DNA of 60,400 nucleotides from an uncultured Clostridia bacterium (GTDB lineage: Bacteria; Bacillota; Clostridia; Oscillospirales; Ruminococcaceae): the NCBI GenBank assembly GCA_947625735.1, contig CANQPL010000015.1:1-60400 (forward strand). Direction: 5' to 3'. Under the pieces are notes generated by a model. The model did not search any database. It was not told where the DNA came from and saw only the letters and a list, made by a program, of their open reading frames with translations. The first letter of the stretch is position 1, and every line of letters starts with the position of its first letter. A program made the translations under genes and the position numbers. Shown here piece by piece: positions 1 to 10,991 of the stretch.

Positions 1-3000
1 TATTCGGTTTCTCTTTCGGGGGATAATCCCATACGGTCAAACTGCGAATGTCCCACTATAACGGCGTCCCAATCATTGGTGGCAATATTGGACAAAAGTT
101 TAAGTCTGTTCTCACGGTCAAAATCCTTTTTTGCAGCCACAAGAATATTGGCGTTAGGATACAGCTTTTTGAAGTCATTGCCGATCTGTTCAGTCAAGGC
201 ATTAGGAACGGCAAAAAGGGATTTATTATGTAAACCAAGCCGCTTACCCTCCATTGCTATCGCAACCATTTCATAGGTTTTGCCCCCGCCCACGGCGTGA
301 GCAAGGAGAGTATTACCTCCGTACAATGCCCTCGCTATAGCGTTTTTCTGGTGATCTTTCAGTGTAATGTCCGTGTTCATTCCGACAAAATTAAGGTGTG
401 AACCGTCATATTCACGGTAACGGAAAGAATTATACAAATTGTTATAAGTCTGAACAAGCTCCTCACGGCGGTCGGGGTCTTTGAAAATCCAGTCTGAAAA
501 TTCGGATTTTAAAAGATTGGCACAATGACGAACCGCCTTTGTTTCCTTTTCATTCGGAATTAAAATATATTTGCCGTTCTGATCTCTTATATCATTTCCA
601 AATATGTCTTTTTTCCTGTCCTTAACTTGCAGATCGCTGTTGTTCAAAATGCCCTCAATAATCTCGTAAGCATTTTTTCTGTTTGTACCATAGGTATTTA
701 TTGCCATATGATTTGTTTTTGCAAGTGACGATACGCCTTCGATCTTCCATGCTCCTGCAATACTGCTGTAAGAAACATTCAGGTTATCGGTTGATCTGGC
801 ATCAGGTTTCAGCTTCTCCACAATAAACTGTTTGATATATTTAGGATCTACCCAGTGGGAGCCGAGTTTTACAGAAATATCCTTTGCCTCAACTCTCGGC
901 GGCATAGCTGCCTTCAAGGCTTCATAGTTTTTCTCAAAGTCCTTTGAGTTTGAGCATTCTTCAATTTCTGACATTTTCTTGCGAATGTTACCCGATAAAT
1001 ATTTATCTGCTGTAACATATTTTTCTGTTTCCTGCGGGAGCTTGTATATCTGCCCTTCAAGTTCGGATATAAGCCTGTCCTTGTCCATACCGCAAAGATC
1101 AATCATAAAATCAAAATCGACTTTTCCTTTTTCCGCAACAGACAAAATCAGCGCTTCCTCCGCCGTGTCAACGTGTTCGGCGATGATCTTAGGCTTAACG
1201 GTATTCTTTGTAAAAATATCTGCTTTGCCGATAACCTTGTTGTTTTCGTCCTTGATTTCAAGTGCAGCAACAATGTTATACCCGTTATCATCTTGTAATG
1301 CCTTTGCGTTCTTGCGGTCTGAAATGTTTCCGTATCTGGCTGTAAATTCGTCATATCTCTTATTCAGCTTTTCTCTGCACTCGGCTATTTCGCTTTCAAG
1401 AGAATTATTACTGTTGTTAAGCTGTAGATTAAGCAGTTCGTGAACATTATCACGGAGATCTATCAAGCCGATTGCACGATTTAACCTGTCCTTCGGAACA
1501 TTAACTTTTGTCATGTTTTCTCCTGCTTCACGGTAATACAAATTGCCGTTATTATGATAATAGCTGAATTTTCTTGAGTTTGCGGGCGCAGGGATTTCAT
1601 CTTCGTTCTGTACGGGTACTTCAACCTCGGCTGCCCTGTATGTGCCTTTAATGTTTGAAACAGCCGCCGCAAGCTGCTCTTTCAGATTTGCTCCCTCAAT
1701 CGGAATACAGCTTGTATCATTTGCGTCATGCCCATACAGCTTGTTACCCGCAGTAATCTTTCCTAAAACCATTTCGGGGTGCTGAACAAAGTAGTTATTT
1801 ACCGAAAGGCCGTCTGCTGTTTCGGATTTTTTCAGCCACTCAACACTCTCAGGATCAATTTCAATGGGACGGTCACGCTTTTGCAGGAAAATAATATCCG
1901 TTGTGACTTCTGTTCCTGCGTTATCCTTAAATGCATTGTTAGGCAGACGAATTGCTCCCAAAAGTTCCGCCCTCTGTGCAATATATTTACGGATCTCGTC
2001 ATTTTCCTTGTCAAGAGTTCCCTTAGAGGTGACAAAGGCTATAATGCCTCCTGCATGTACCTTGTCAAGCGATTTGACAAAGAAATAATCGTGTATGTTC
2101 AGATTAAGGTCATTGTATCTCTTGTCATTCAGCTTATAATCCCCGAACGGCACATTACTGACCGCCACATCAAAGGAATTGTCGTGAAATTCTGTCTTTT
2201 CATATCCTTTTATCTGAATATTTGAATTGGGATAAAGCTGCTGTGCAATTCTGCCTGTTATGCTGTCAAGCTCCACGCCGTATAATTCACTGCCCTTCAT
2301 GCTTTCGGGAAGTCTGCCGAAAAAGTTTCCGATACCCATTGCAGGCTCTAATATTTTTCCGTTTTCAAAACCAAAATTATGTAAAGCGTCATATATGGCT
2401 GAGATAACTGTTGATGATGTATAATGAGCGTTCATTGTAGAATGGCGTGCGGCTGAATATTCTTCGGGAGTAAGTATCTCCTTCAATTCTTCGTATTCTT
2501 TTTTCCACTTGTCATTTACGGGGCTGAACGCCTGTGAGATCGCTCCCCAGCCTGTGTATCCGGAAAGTATCTGCTGTTCTTCGGGAGTGGCGGTACGATT
2601 TTCAGATTCTATTGTTTTCAGCAGCTTTATTGCCTCAACATTTGCCGCATATCGTGTTTTATCTCCGCCGACTGCACCGAATTTTTCATCTGTTATAGTA
2701 TAATTTTTGCCTTTGGTCTGTGCTGTGTCGGCATTTAGTAAATTATTGATTTTGTTATATATTTCCTTGAATTTTCCGTCAAACATCATGTCAATTGACT
2801 TATATCCGCCGTAAGTTATCTGCATTGCAGGAGAATTAAGCACCTTTGAATTAAAACTGTCATATCCGTTTGCGATTATCTGCTTTTCTGCCCTTTCAAG
2901 GAATTGCAATGCCTTTTCGGATAAGTCGGGATTACCGTTTTTTACACTTTCAAAGGCATTGTGTATTTTTTTGTTCCTGTCGTCTTTTTCATCAGCAATA

Positions 3001-5111
3001 TCGGTTTCCGAACGTTTGAGTACGGTATAATTGCTGTTCATAAAGTCGGATAATGACATTCTTTTTTCTTCGGATAAAAGTGTATCTGATTTTTGCATAA
3101 TAAGCATATCGTTTTCTATTTCGGCTATCGTATATACACTATCCTCCAATTCAACAATATCATTAACTCTCGGCTCATAATTCCCCATTGGGGAATTAAC
3201 TGTGTCGGGAATGTTTTCGCTGCTGTTTACATCAAGCTGCTGTTTTTCTCTTTCGGGATTTCCTAAATAAATGCCGTTTTCGGCAAGTTCACTCCTGCTG
3301 ACATTGTTTTCAATCAAAAAAGATAAATTACCCGATTTTTCCTCTTTTCCGATTACAACTTCTCCGTCATATATTCCTCGGTTTCCCGTAACGGTATATT
3401 CCTCTCCTTTATAAAGGAATTTATCACCGATAACAATATCATTTGCGGATATGCGCTTATCCTCTGCGGAGTTCCCCATTGGGGAATTATCAAGTTCATT
3501 AGATACCTCCGGAATATCTGCGTACTTTTCAAGCATTTCTATAAATGGTATATAATCGTCAATATTTTTTTGAAGTTCTTCCTCCGACATATTAAGATGT
3601 TTATAGTTTTTCTTCAAAGATTCAAGGTGGTTTTTTATATGCTGTAATATAGATCCCTCGCCGTCGCCCAGATCATAACGTCCGTTGTATTCCGCACTCT
3701 CCCCGTTCATCTCATAATTGATCGTAAAATCGGTCTTAAAGTATAAATCAAAACCAATTTCTTTGTCACTGTAGGTATTATGCTGCTGCATATCAAGTTC
3801 GCCTAAATACCTGTTAGCCTGAGAAAAGGGCATAGTTATCGGCAGATTGTGAATATCGGGGCTTTCTGTGTAGGTTATTGTCACTGTAGGTTCACCGTCA
3901 TACGGCGGAAGGGGAGCAGGCATTTCAATACGGTTGGGAAGTTTTTCTGCAAGATGTTCAATGTATTTTTTCATTTCCCCGGAAACGTCCTGCAAATATT
4001 CAATGCTCCTGTTCCCCTGAGTACCGCGGATATATGCCAAATCTTCGTTTCCTGTGCCATAATCATAATCCTTAATGAAATACATCTGAGGTTCTTCATG
4101 TGTCCATGGAATAGCCTTAATTCTGCTTGTATCTATGCTGCTGGATTTTGCTGTGTCTACAGACGGTTCGGGAGCAAGAACGGTAATATTATTCTTCTGA
4201 ATAAAATCCGCAGCTGCCCTTTCATCTCCGTCAATCCCGACAATTTTTTCGTTATTCATATGTAAATAAATATCATGTACGTCATTTTCAAAGCTGTATT
4301 CGATTTTTGCCTTAGTAAGTTCTTGTCCCTGATTTTCAATGTTATTAAGCCATTCGATCATATATCTGTTGGTATCTTTCTGTCCCGCTGAACCGTCCGC
4401 ATACTCACAGTATATTCTCATGCCCGAATTTTCAAATGAAACGGCATTAGCAGTTTCGTTTTCAAAATCAATTTTCAGAACAATATCGGGATCATACATC
4501 AAGCTGCCGTTCTGAGTATAGGTCTGCATAAGAGAAATACGGTTATCTGTCACCCATTGTGCGGAGAGAGGTTCAAAGCTGTCGCTTTCATAATGCTCGG
4601 AAGAATGTTCCTTATTCATAATCTGAGGAAACATTTCACAAAGTCTTTTGTAAATTCTGCGGTCAAGGGAATTGCTGCCTTTTTTATTTTTTTCGGCAGC
4701 AGGAGTTTCCTTTGCAGGAGCAGCCGAAACAAGCTCGCTGATACGTTCGGCATCCTTAACTATTTTGAATGACATAATAGGCTCTTTAGTTTCATACATA
4801 GAAGTGCAAGTCCCATTGTCAAAATTCCAATTTCCCGCTTTCCTCCAACTCATATGAATATCTCTGCCGTCCGTATTACCGTTCTCGTCTATTTTCTGAG
4901 ATGTAAATTCTGCTGTATTGACAGACGTTACTTTTCTGCGTTCTCCGATACATTCTTTGCGGGTATGATCGGTAATGACAAACTCCATATAGGCTTTAAG
5001 AAATTTTTTAAGTTGGTTCAAGTTCTTTATACTGTCAATGTACTCCGTTTTATTCTCTGTGCCGCTAACGGTTTCATTTTCTTTACTGTCAAGCAGATTA
5101 TGAAGTTCCTT
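1..5111 (-). CDS. Giant polyvalent protein: N6-adenine methylase plus SNF2-like helicase (partial, C-terminus beyond window)
   Basis: One uninterrupted frame of about 1,700 codons runs off the left edge. Order from the N-terminus: low-complexity/LPD-like regions, including a block ending GRYDLGDGEGS; a methylase motif I (EPAMGIGNFF, near 2310-2360) with motif IV NVPFGDY (near 2135-2160); then a helicase Walker A, AHAVGGGKT, near 279-300. This layout is that of the large methylase-helicase proteins of Firmicutes conjugative elements. They probably act on incoming or transferred DNA, as methylation and strand separation or anti-restriction. The palindromic repeats at 3179 and 3472 are read in frame as NSPMGN. 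The start is unclear: the frame follows a TAA at 5112-5114, and the first ATG is only near 4988, without a clear ribosome site. Confidence 0.85.
3179..3197. repeat. Near-palindrome copy 1 (in helicase gene)
   Basis: AATTCCCCATTGGGGAATT. Read on the minus strand as NSPMGN within a linker of the methylase-helicase. Confidence 0.85.
3472..3488. repeat. Near-palindrome copy 2 (in helicase gene)
   Basis: TTCCCCATTGGGGAATT, read as NSPMGN, 280 bp from copy 1 in the same gene. Confidence 0.85.
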
Positions 5112-5139
5112 TTACTCATCATCAAGGCTTACAAGCTCG

Positions 5140-8100
5140 TCAAATTTCCATTCCTGCAAGTCTTTCACACATTTCGTCAAGAGTATCAAATAATTCCTCT
5201 GCAACAGTAATGCCGTTATATTCCTTAACAAGCCGCAGATCCTCCAGATCGGCATAAACCTGAATTTCAAGCTCCGTTTCCTCGTCTGTCGTGTAAGCAA
5301 TGTCAATATGATCCATGTTTGAAAAATTTGCCGCAGTACCATACTCTTTTTCCGTAAACTCATTGATAAGGCGCATTTCCTTGTCCACAGGCTTTTCTAT
5401 AACATGAAATACGCCCGATTCATCAGCCGCATTTTCCAATTCGTTCTTTTCTGCGTCCGATACACTTTCTAAAACCAATACGCCTATTTCTTCCCGATAC
5501 TTGACAGAAAGACCGAACGAAAGAGCCATATCCCTTATTTTTTCAAGATTGTCCCTGACGCTGCTTTCAAATACAATGTCATAATAATTCTTGATGTCAT
5601 TTGCTTTAAAAAGTATCTCAAAGCCTTTGTTGTTCATATCCTCACGCCAACCGCTGTATGCAAGAACATCGCTTGTGCTGAGAATAATACCGCCGTGATC
5701 GGGAGCGTCAAGGTCGATCATAGCTATACGATTTTCGTCAATGTCGCTGATCTCTCTGCGCCTGCCCTCATAAAGAATAATATCGCCAACATTCAGATCG
5801 TCAACAGCAGGCTTTCTCTCCCGATCTTCAATGTCGGGTTCATCATAGCTGCGTATGGGGTTCTGTGCCTTAAATTCTTTAAGCAGCTTTTCTTCCTCTG
5901 CTGTAAGGGCGGAATGTTTTTCAAGAAAAGGAACGAAAACATCAAGAGTATTTCTTGCGCTATCCTTGCTTTCTTCGGTATTGTACGGATAGGAATTTGC
6001 AGCAATGACATTCTCATTAAACAGCCGTATATGATCGATAATGCTTCCGCCGCCTGTTCCCGAGCCGCTGCCTATGTCATATCTTACGCTGTAGTGGGTT
6101 TCTTCTCCGTCAATTACTGCATTTATTTCAAAGAACGATTTCTTATTCCAACCTGCTTTAAGCTCCGGAATATATCGTTCGGTGTGCAGCTTTTCATCAA
6201 GATATTTTACTACAGCATTTGCAAGTGCAAAGCTGATATTCTTATTATTATTTACAAAATCGCTGAGCAAATCACTTTCGGTGAACCATTCGCTATCATC
6301 TTCATATTTAAATTCAATTTCAAGAGAATCCGTTTTCTCCGATAAATTATTTTCAACAGAATTTACATTATTCTCCGCAGCAATGCTTTCCTCTGCGGAA
6401 ATACTTTCCGCAAATTTCCCATTGGGGAATTGAGGTTTGAGTTCTGCATTTTTCTCGGAAACGTATTCCTTAGAATGACGGATTCTTGCACCATTACCGT
6501 TAAGGAGCATAGAACATTCTGCGCCTATCCTTGACATGGCGGTAAAATCCTCAACTGTTTCGTCAAGCGTTTTACCTGTGGCAAAAGGAACATTGCCGTC
6601 TGCTGTTTTGATAGAAATATCAAGGTATATTCCCTCAGAGCCTCCGAAATTCGTACTGCACACAAATTCTGTCCAATTGTTCGGAATTTCTTCGTTTTCA
6701 TTTGCATAAGCGGATAGTCCGAAATAATCATCGGGGTAAAGGTTATTTTCTTTTAAATGCCGTTCAAGCTCAGAAAAAACCTCGCCATATGTCTTTGTTC
6801 CTGTCTGCTTAATCCGTCCGTTTTCGGGTTCGGAGTATTTGTCTATCTCAATGGTTTCAAGATAGTCATTGCGGGCAGAATTTTTCCTGACGGTTTCTTC
6901 GGCGGGCTGCTTGGTTATATTGCTTTCAAGACTTATTTCTTCGGTCGATCTCTGTTTGTCAAGCTGAACATCAATGCATTTTTCTTCCATAAATGATATA
7001 AAGCTGTCCACATTCGCAGCAGCATTGCTGTTTTCATATATCCCGTAAAAGGCAGAATATCCCTTAATGTCATGGTTGATATAGTCCTCGGCATATGCGG
7101 AAAATTCGGGGGAATTTATCTCGATCACGCTTTCACGGGAAAACTCATTCAGATATGAGATAAAGGCGTTCCTGCCCTGTTCCTCATTCTCCGCAGCAGT
7201 ACGGGCAGAATATGCGGCGAAAACATCATCGCCCGTTATGTATTTTTCTACAAATTCTCCGCTGCCGTTATCGCCGTCGGGATTGAAATATACCCACGAA
7301 AAGGAATTTGTATCTTTGTTGTATGAAACAAGATCAATATAAGTTTCACCGTCAAAAGGAAATTTACCGATAAGTTTCATATTTTCAGATACTCGTGTTT
7401 TTTCCTGCCGTTCCCTGTCAAGCTCTTTCCAGTTTTCAATTTCCTCGTCAATATTTGCAAGAGGAATTTCCTTTGACTGCGTATATGACAGGGCTTCGGA
7501 TATGCTCCCGAATGTAGGCGGCTTGTTGGTTTCGCTGTCATAATACACCGCAGCAGAACGGCGGTCAGCGGGATTGTACTGCATTATGAAATAAAAGTGT
7601 TCTTTTTCACGCTGACGGCAGCCTATTCTGTAAGACAGAGGGTGAAAAAAATCATTGTCGGGATTGACGAACATATCACGCACTGCATTCAGGTCAGTAA
7701 ATCCGCATACCTCGCCCGTGGCGTTTCTGCGGATATTCACAAAACCGTTGGAGTCCGCAACACGTTCATATCCTGCCTTGTGGAGTTCTTCAAGCAAGTC
7801 CATATTTTTTATGTTGTCGATCATATTGCGGACCGCTGCCGCATTTTTTTCTCCGCTGACAGTGATCGTTGCCTTATTCCCGTTGATTATGCCCGAAAAG
7901 CGATTATTAATGCTGCCCGATAAAATATCGGCTATCTTCCTTGCGGTTTCAGCGTCGGTTTCGATATATTTTTTATCACGGATATTTTTGTATTCGGTAT
8001 TACCGATAATAACACGCATTCTTTGCTCGTTTTCGGAAATTTCCCTTGCGATCATCTCCGCACGTTCGCTGTCTGCGCTGTTCACGGTAATAATGCTTCT

Positions 8101-8247
8101 GTACTCGCTGATTGTTGCGGAGTACGGGATATTTTCAGCATTGAGTTTTTTCGCTGCGGCATAGGCTGCCGCCTGCGACAGCCTGATATAATGCCTTTCG
8201 TTGGTGGGTATCTGTGAATAATAGTCCTTATTTATATACTCGGTCAT
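5140..8247 (-). CDS. Large polyvalent (LPD-type) protein of conjugative element
   Basis: A 1,035-residue acidic protein with no catalytic motif that I can identify. It is built of short alpha/beta modules joined by disordered Glu/Ser/Asn-rich linkers, the style of the large polyvalent proteins of phages and conjugative elements. The module VRYDIGSGSGTGGGSIIDHI closely resembles GRYDLGDGEGSILQHI in the downstream methylase-helicase, so the two giants share a domain. The palindromic repeat at 6413-6431 is read as QFPNGK inside a linker. The gene starts 4 nt after the OB-fold gene stop and is followed by the helicase gene in another frame. Role inferred: protein delivered or expressed early in transfer. 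Confidence 0.75.
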   Translation of the reverse strand: MTEYINKDYYSQIPTNERHYIRLSQAAAYAAAKKLNAENIPYSATISEYRSIITVNSADSERAEMIAREISENEQRMRVIIGNTEYKNIRDKKYIETDAETARKIADILSGSINNRFSGIINGNKATITVSGEKNAAAVRNMIDNIKNMDLLEELHKAGYERVADSNGFVNIRRNATGEVCGFTDLNAVRDMFVNPDNDFFHPLSYRIGCRQREKEHFYFIMQYNPADRRSAAVYYDSETNKPPTFGSISEALSYTQSKEIPLANIDEEIENWKELDRERQEKTRVSENMKLIGKFPFDGETYIDLVSYNKDTNSFSWVYFNPDGDNGSGEFVEKYITGDDVFAAYSARTAAENEEQGRNAFISYLNEFSRESVIEINSPEFSAYAEDYINHDIKGYSAFYGIYENSNAAANVDSFISFMEEKCIDVQLDKQRSTEEISLESNITKQPAEETVRKNSARNDYLETIEIDKYSEPENGRIKQTGTKTYGEVFSELERHLKENNLYPDDYFGLSAYANENEEIPNNWTEFVCSTNFGGSEGIYLDISIKTADGNVPFATGKTLDETVEDFTAMSRIGAECSMLLNGNGARIRHSKEYVSEKNAELKPQFPNGKFAESISAEESIAAENNVNSVENNLSEKTDSLEIEFKYEDDSEWFTESDLLSDFVNNNKNISFALANAVVKYLDEKLHTERYIPELKAGWNKKSFFEINAVIDGEETHYSVRYDIGSGSGTGGGSIIDHIRLFNENVIAANSYPYNTEESKDSARNTLDVFVPFLEKHSALTAEEEKLLKEFKAQNPIRSYDEPDIEDRERKPAVDDLNVGDIILYEGRRREISDIDENRIAMIDLDAPDHGGIILSTSDVLAYSGWREDMNNKGFEILFKANDIKNYYDIVFESSVRDNLEKIRDMALSFGLSVKYREEIGVLVLESVSDAEKNELENAADESGVFHVIEKPVDKEMRLINEFTEKEYGTAANFSNMDHIDIAYTTDEETELEIQVYADLEDLRLVKEYNGITVAEELFDTLDEMCERLAGMEI
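6413..6431. repeat. Near-palindrome copy 3 (in polyvalent gene)
   Basis: AATTTCCCATTGGGGAATT, one base off the core; read as QFPNGK, that is in a different reading frame from copies 1 and 2. Confidence 0.8.
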
Positions 8248-8250
8248 ATT

Positions 8251-8535
8251 TTAGTCCTCCTGTGTTTTAATGCAAATGCTGTTTGCACGGACGGCATGAA
8301 CGCACTTTACATTCCCGTTAATGCTTATTTTCTTAGTAAACGCTGTTCCGACAATTTCAACCGTATCGCCGGATTTTATACGTTTGTATGAAACATCATT
8401 GCCATGTGCGATTATCTGTACAGTACTGTTTGTACCGCTTTCCGTGACGGAAAAGATAATATCCGAGGTTTCAACATTCCGTATCGTCCGTGGAGTATTT
8501 GATATTTTTCCGATAACAACAGTGTTATTTTCCAT
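8251..8535 (-). CDS. Small OB-fold, SSB-like protein
   Basis: A 94-residue, beta-rich protein starting MENNTVVIGKIS and containing VTESGTNSTVQIIAHG and GDTVEIVGTA. This resembles the strand pattern of short OB-fold single-stranded-DNA-binding proteins carried by Firmicutes mobile elements. It lacks the acidic C-terminal tip of housekeeping SSB, although it ends KTQED. It lies directly upstream of the large polyvalent gene and just downstream of a methylase-like gene, consistent with a DNA-processing operon. Family membership rests on overall pattern, not on a diagnostic motif; another beta-barrel protein is possible. Confidence 0.5.
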   Translation of the reverse strand: MENNTVVIGKISNTPRTIRNVETSDIIFSVTESGTNSTVQIIAHGNDVSYKRIKSGDTVEIVGTAFTKKISINGNVKCVHAVRANSICIKTQED

Positions 8536-8577
8536 AGTTACAACTTCCTTTCAAGATATTTTTACCGTTAGAAAATG

Positions 8578-9129
8578 TCATGCAGTTTTCAATGGTCTTT
8601 CATATTTATTAAGCCTGCGGAGTTCAAGTTTTGTAGGCAGAAAATTTCTGCAAAAATACGCTGATCCGAAATGATTTCCTTTAGTGTATGTCTGCATATT
8701 ATTGTGGGTATGATAATCAACTCTTGAATCAAACACAAGCATTTGAATTTCATTCTTGAATATTTCATAACGCTGCTTGCCCTGAATACTGTTTACTGGT
8801 AAAAGCAGGGCAAACGGCTTGTTCAGCGCATACGCTCTTTTGAGTACAGCATTTTTCTTACTGAATGGCGGATTGCTTACGAGAATATCCCATTTGTCAG
8901 GCTCATACTCAAAAAAATCCTGTCCTTCTTTCAGACTGCTTCGTATTACCTTATATCCCTTTTCTGTCAATAACTGATAATATGCACTCCATTCCTCATC
9001 GAACGGACACCATATTATTTTGTCTTTAGGGAGAAATTCAAGCAGCGGTTCAATAGCATAAAAAGGTGTAAAAACCTCATCTCCTGCGCTTGTTCTGTCA
9101 CACGTTAAATATCCTATGTTAATTGCCAT
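8578..9129 (-). CDS. Phage/ICE-type adenine methyltransferase-like protein
   Basis: 183 residues. The sequence VSNPPFSKK carries the NPPF/Y catalytic motif IV of N6-adenine methyltransferases, and EVFTPFYAIEPLLEFL lies in the place of motif I/X. A canonical FxGxG S-adenosylmethionine loop is not obvious, as in many short phage-type homologues, so activity is not certain. It overlaps the preceding small ORF by 11 nt (ATG inside the end of that gene), indicating co-translation. Likely role: modification of element DNA against host restriction. Confidence 0.65.
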   Translation of the reverse strand: MAINIGYLTCDRTSAGDEVFTPFYAIEPLLEFLPKDKIIWCPFDEEWSAYYQLLTEKGYKVIRSSLKEGQDFFEYEPDKWDILVSNPPFSKKNAVLKRAYALNKPFALLLPVNSIQGKQRYEIFKNEIQMLVFDSRVDYHTHNNMQTYTKGNHFGSAYFCRNFLPTKLELRRLNKYERPLKTA

Positions 9130-9304
9130 ATTTTTCAGCCTTCAATTCCTTCGCCCACCTTTGCTTTCTGCAAGTGGGGGCAGTATTTTTTCTTGGTTTG
9201 CCCGGAGTGTTCCGGCTCCCGCCTCCGGTATCTGCTTCCTTTTGCCAACCGCAAGCTCTTAAAGACGTACCGCTTTCGGATTCAAGTATGTCCGTGCGGC
9301 TCAT
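9119..9304 (-). CDS. Small hypothetical protein, possibly coupled to the methylase
   Basis: A 61-residue basic ORF (MSRTDILESESGTSL... ending AKELKAEKYGN) filling most of the gap between two methyltransferase genes. Its last codons overlap the start of the downstream gene, which favours translation. There is no strong ribosome site before its ATG and I recognise no family. Two cysteines (CGW and TCRKQR) are not arranged as a clear metal site. It could equally be non-coding leader DNA. Confidence 0.35.
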   Translation of the reverse strand: MSRTDILESESGTSLRACGWQKEADTGGGSRNTPGKPRKNTAPTCRKQRWAKELKAEKYGN

Positions 9305-9347
9305 GATGTCGGTGCAGATTTCTTACAAATTCATTAGCGTTTTCAGT

Positions 9348-10991
9348 TCAATGGGTATTGCTCTCATGCATAAACACCTCCGCTATTCCCTCCAATACAT
9401 ACAGAATACATGGAAGTGCAACGCCGTTACCCCACATTCGATATTCGGGAGTATCTTTATGCGGAATTTCATCACACCACCAGTCGGGAAAGCCTTGTAA
9501 ACGGCAGCATTCAAGGGGCGTTATTCTGCGGACAATAAATCTGCTGAGATCAATATTTGATTCTACAGCAAACGGAGTATTATTTCCGCCCATTCCATAA
9601 GACGCAGCTAAAGTCGGTGCAACATCTATCGGACCTTTATATCTGCAAGCTCTCCCATGATTATCAAACAGACTAAGCTCAATATCGTTATCATCAATGA
9701 CCTGCGACATTACCGCATGACGGTCTATTGTATTGAGGGTATATGATTTTTCCTCAATAACGCCCTTACCATTGCCGCCGCTCTGTATTTTCCTGTCAAT
9801 GGTGTTTCCTGCAATGCAGAGTGCAGAAGTATTTGACATAACGCATGGCTCGTTCCCGTGTGACTGCGCTCTGAGCGTGGGGCATAAATCTTTTTCAACG
9901 GAAATGGAGCTGCCGCCCTGATCGTTAAGCACAACATCGGGAAGATATAAAACGGCATTGTGAAATCCTGCACTTGTACCGTTTACAAGGGTGTTGGAAA
10001 TATTATCATTCCTGAAGCACTGACTTTCCGCTTTTCTCTGCGGGTAAAAGCTGGCGCATAGAACGGGGCTGCTGCCCGACGCCGACAATGTATGACAGGG
10101 AGAGTTAAGCTGCGGATTACTGTGGTTTGTTTTAGATGTGATCTGCGTACTGTCAAAAAGAAGTGTTTCATGTAAACAGTGCAGGCTCTGTTCCGCTTGG
10201 AGCGTGGGGCTTATTCTTTCCGAATAGCCTATATTTCCTGCTTTGCTTCCTGCCCGTCCTTTGAATCCTGCCGCATAGCCTGATACTCCAGCACCATTTT
10301 TAACAATGGCGGTAATTCTTTTCCACGCATCTCGGCACGCACCAAAATCCCTTGACAAGCCCTCGCGCTTAAATAGTATTTCTGCGGCACATTCACTTCC
10401 AAAACTTCCGACAAGAAAGATACGCTTTCTTCTCTGGGGGACTCCCCAAAATTGGGCGTCCAGTACACGCCATGCAAGGCTGTAACCGTCTCCCACAATG
10501 CAGCCTGCTTTGTGCCATTTTCCCTTTTGAGGTTGAGGAATTGACACGTTTTCGTCTTGGATTTTGGAGAGTTCTTCGAGAACCGTTCTGAAGTCCTCGC
10601 CTTTGTTGGAGCTAAATGCTCCGGGGACGTTTTCCCATATGATGAATTTCGGATATTCTCCATTTGTAGCACCTCTCATTTCCTTTATTATCCTTACGGC
10701 GTCCATAAAGAGAACGGAGCGTTCTCCTTCCAGTCCTGCCCGTTTTCCTGCAACGGACATATCCTGACACGGACTTCCGAACGTTATAATATCAACGGGC
10801 GGTATCTCTGCACCGTTTATCTTCGTAATATCGCCTAAATGCTGCATACTCGGAATACGCTTTTCTGTAACCGATATACAGAACGGGTCAACCTTGCTTG
10901 CCCATAGCGGTTCTATCCCGCACATTATTCCCGCAAGAGGAAAACCGCCGCTGCCGTCAAAAAGACTGCCTAAAGTTAAATACTTACTCAC
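9348..10991 (-). CDS. DNA (cytosine-5) methyltransferase
   Basis: The C5-methyltransferase motifs occur in order: motif I FDGSGGFPLAG, catalytic Cys in GSPCQDMSVAGKR (motif IV), ENVPG (VI), QRRKR (VIII), and RLQGFPDWW with GNGVA (IX-X). Between VIII and IX lies a long, repetitive target-recognition region with recurring x-TL-x segments (SPTLQAE, CHTLSAS, CPTLRAQ, SYTLNTI, APTLAAS), as in multi-specific phage enzymes. I chose the GTG at 10991 because GGAGG stands 8 nt upstream and the codon overlaps the stop of the preceding gene. No cognate endonuclease is next to it, so protective modification is the likely role. Confidence 0.9.
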   Translation of the reverse strand: MSKYLTLGSLFDGSGGFPLAGIMCGIEPLWASKVDPFCISVTEKRIPSMQHLGDITKINGAEIPPVDIITFGSPCQDMSVAGKRAGLEGERSVLFMDAVRIIKEMRGATNGEYPKFIIWENVPGAFSSNKGEDFRTVLEELSKIQDENVSIPQPQKGKWHKAGCIVGDGYSLAWRVLDAQFWGVPQRRKRIFLVGSFGSECAAEILFKREGLSRDFGACRDAWKRITAIVKNGAGVSGYAAGFKGRAGSKAGNIGYSERISPTLQAEQSLHCLHETLLFDSTQITSKTNHSNPQLNSPCHTLSASGSSPVLCASFYPQRKAESQCFRNDNISNTLVNGTSAGFHNAVLYLPDVVLNDQGGSSISVEKDLCPTLRAQSHGNEPCVMSNTSALCIAGNTIDRKIQSGGNGKGVIEEKSYTLNTIDRHAVMSQVIDDNDIELSLFDNHGRACRYKGPIDVAPTLAASYGMGGNNTPFAVESNIDLSRFIVRRITPLECCRLQGFPDWWCDEIPHKDTPEYRMWGNGVALPCILYVLEGIAEVFMHESNTH

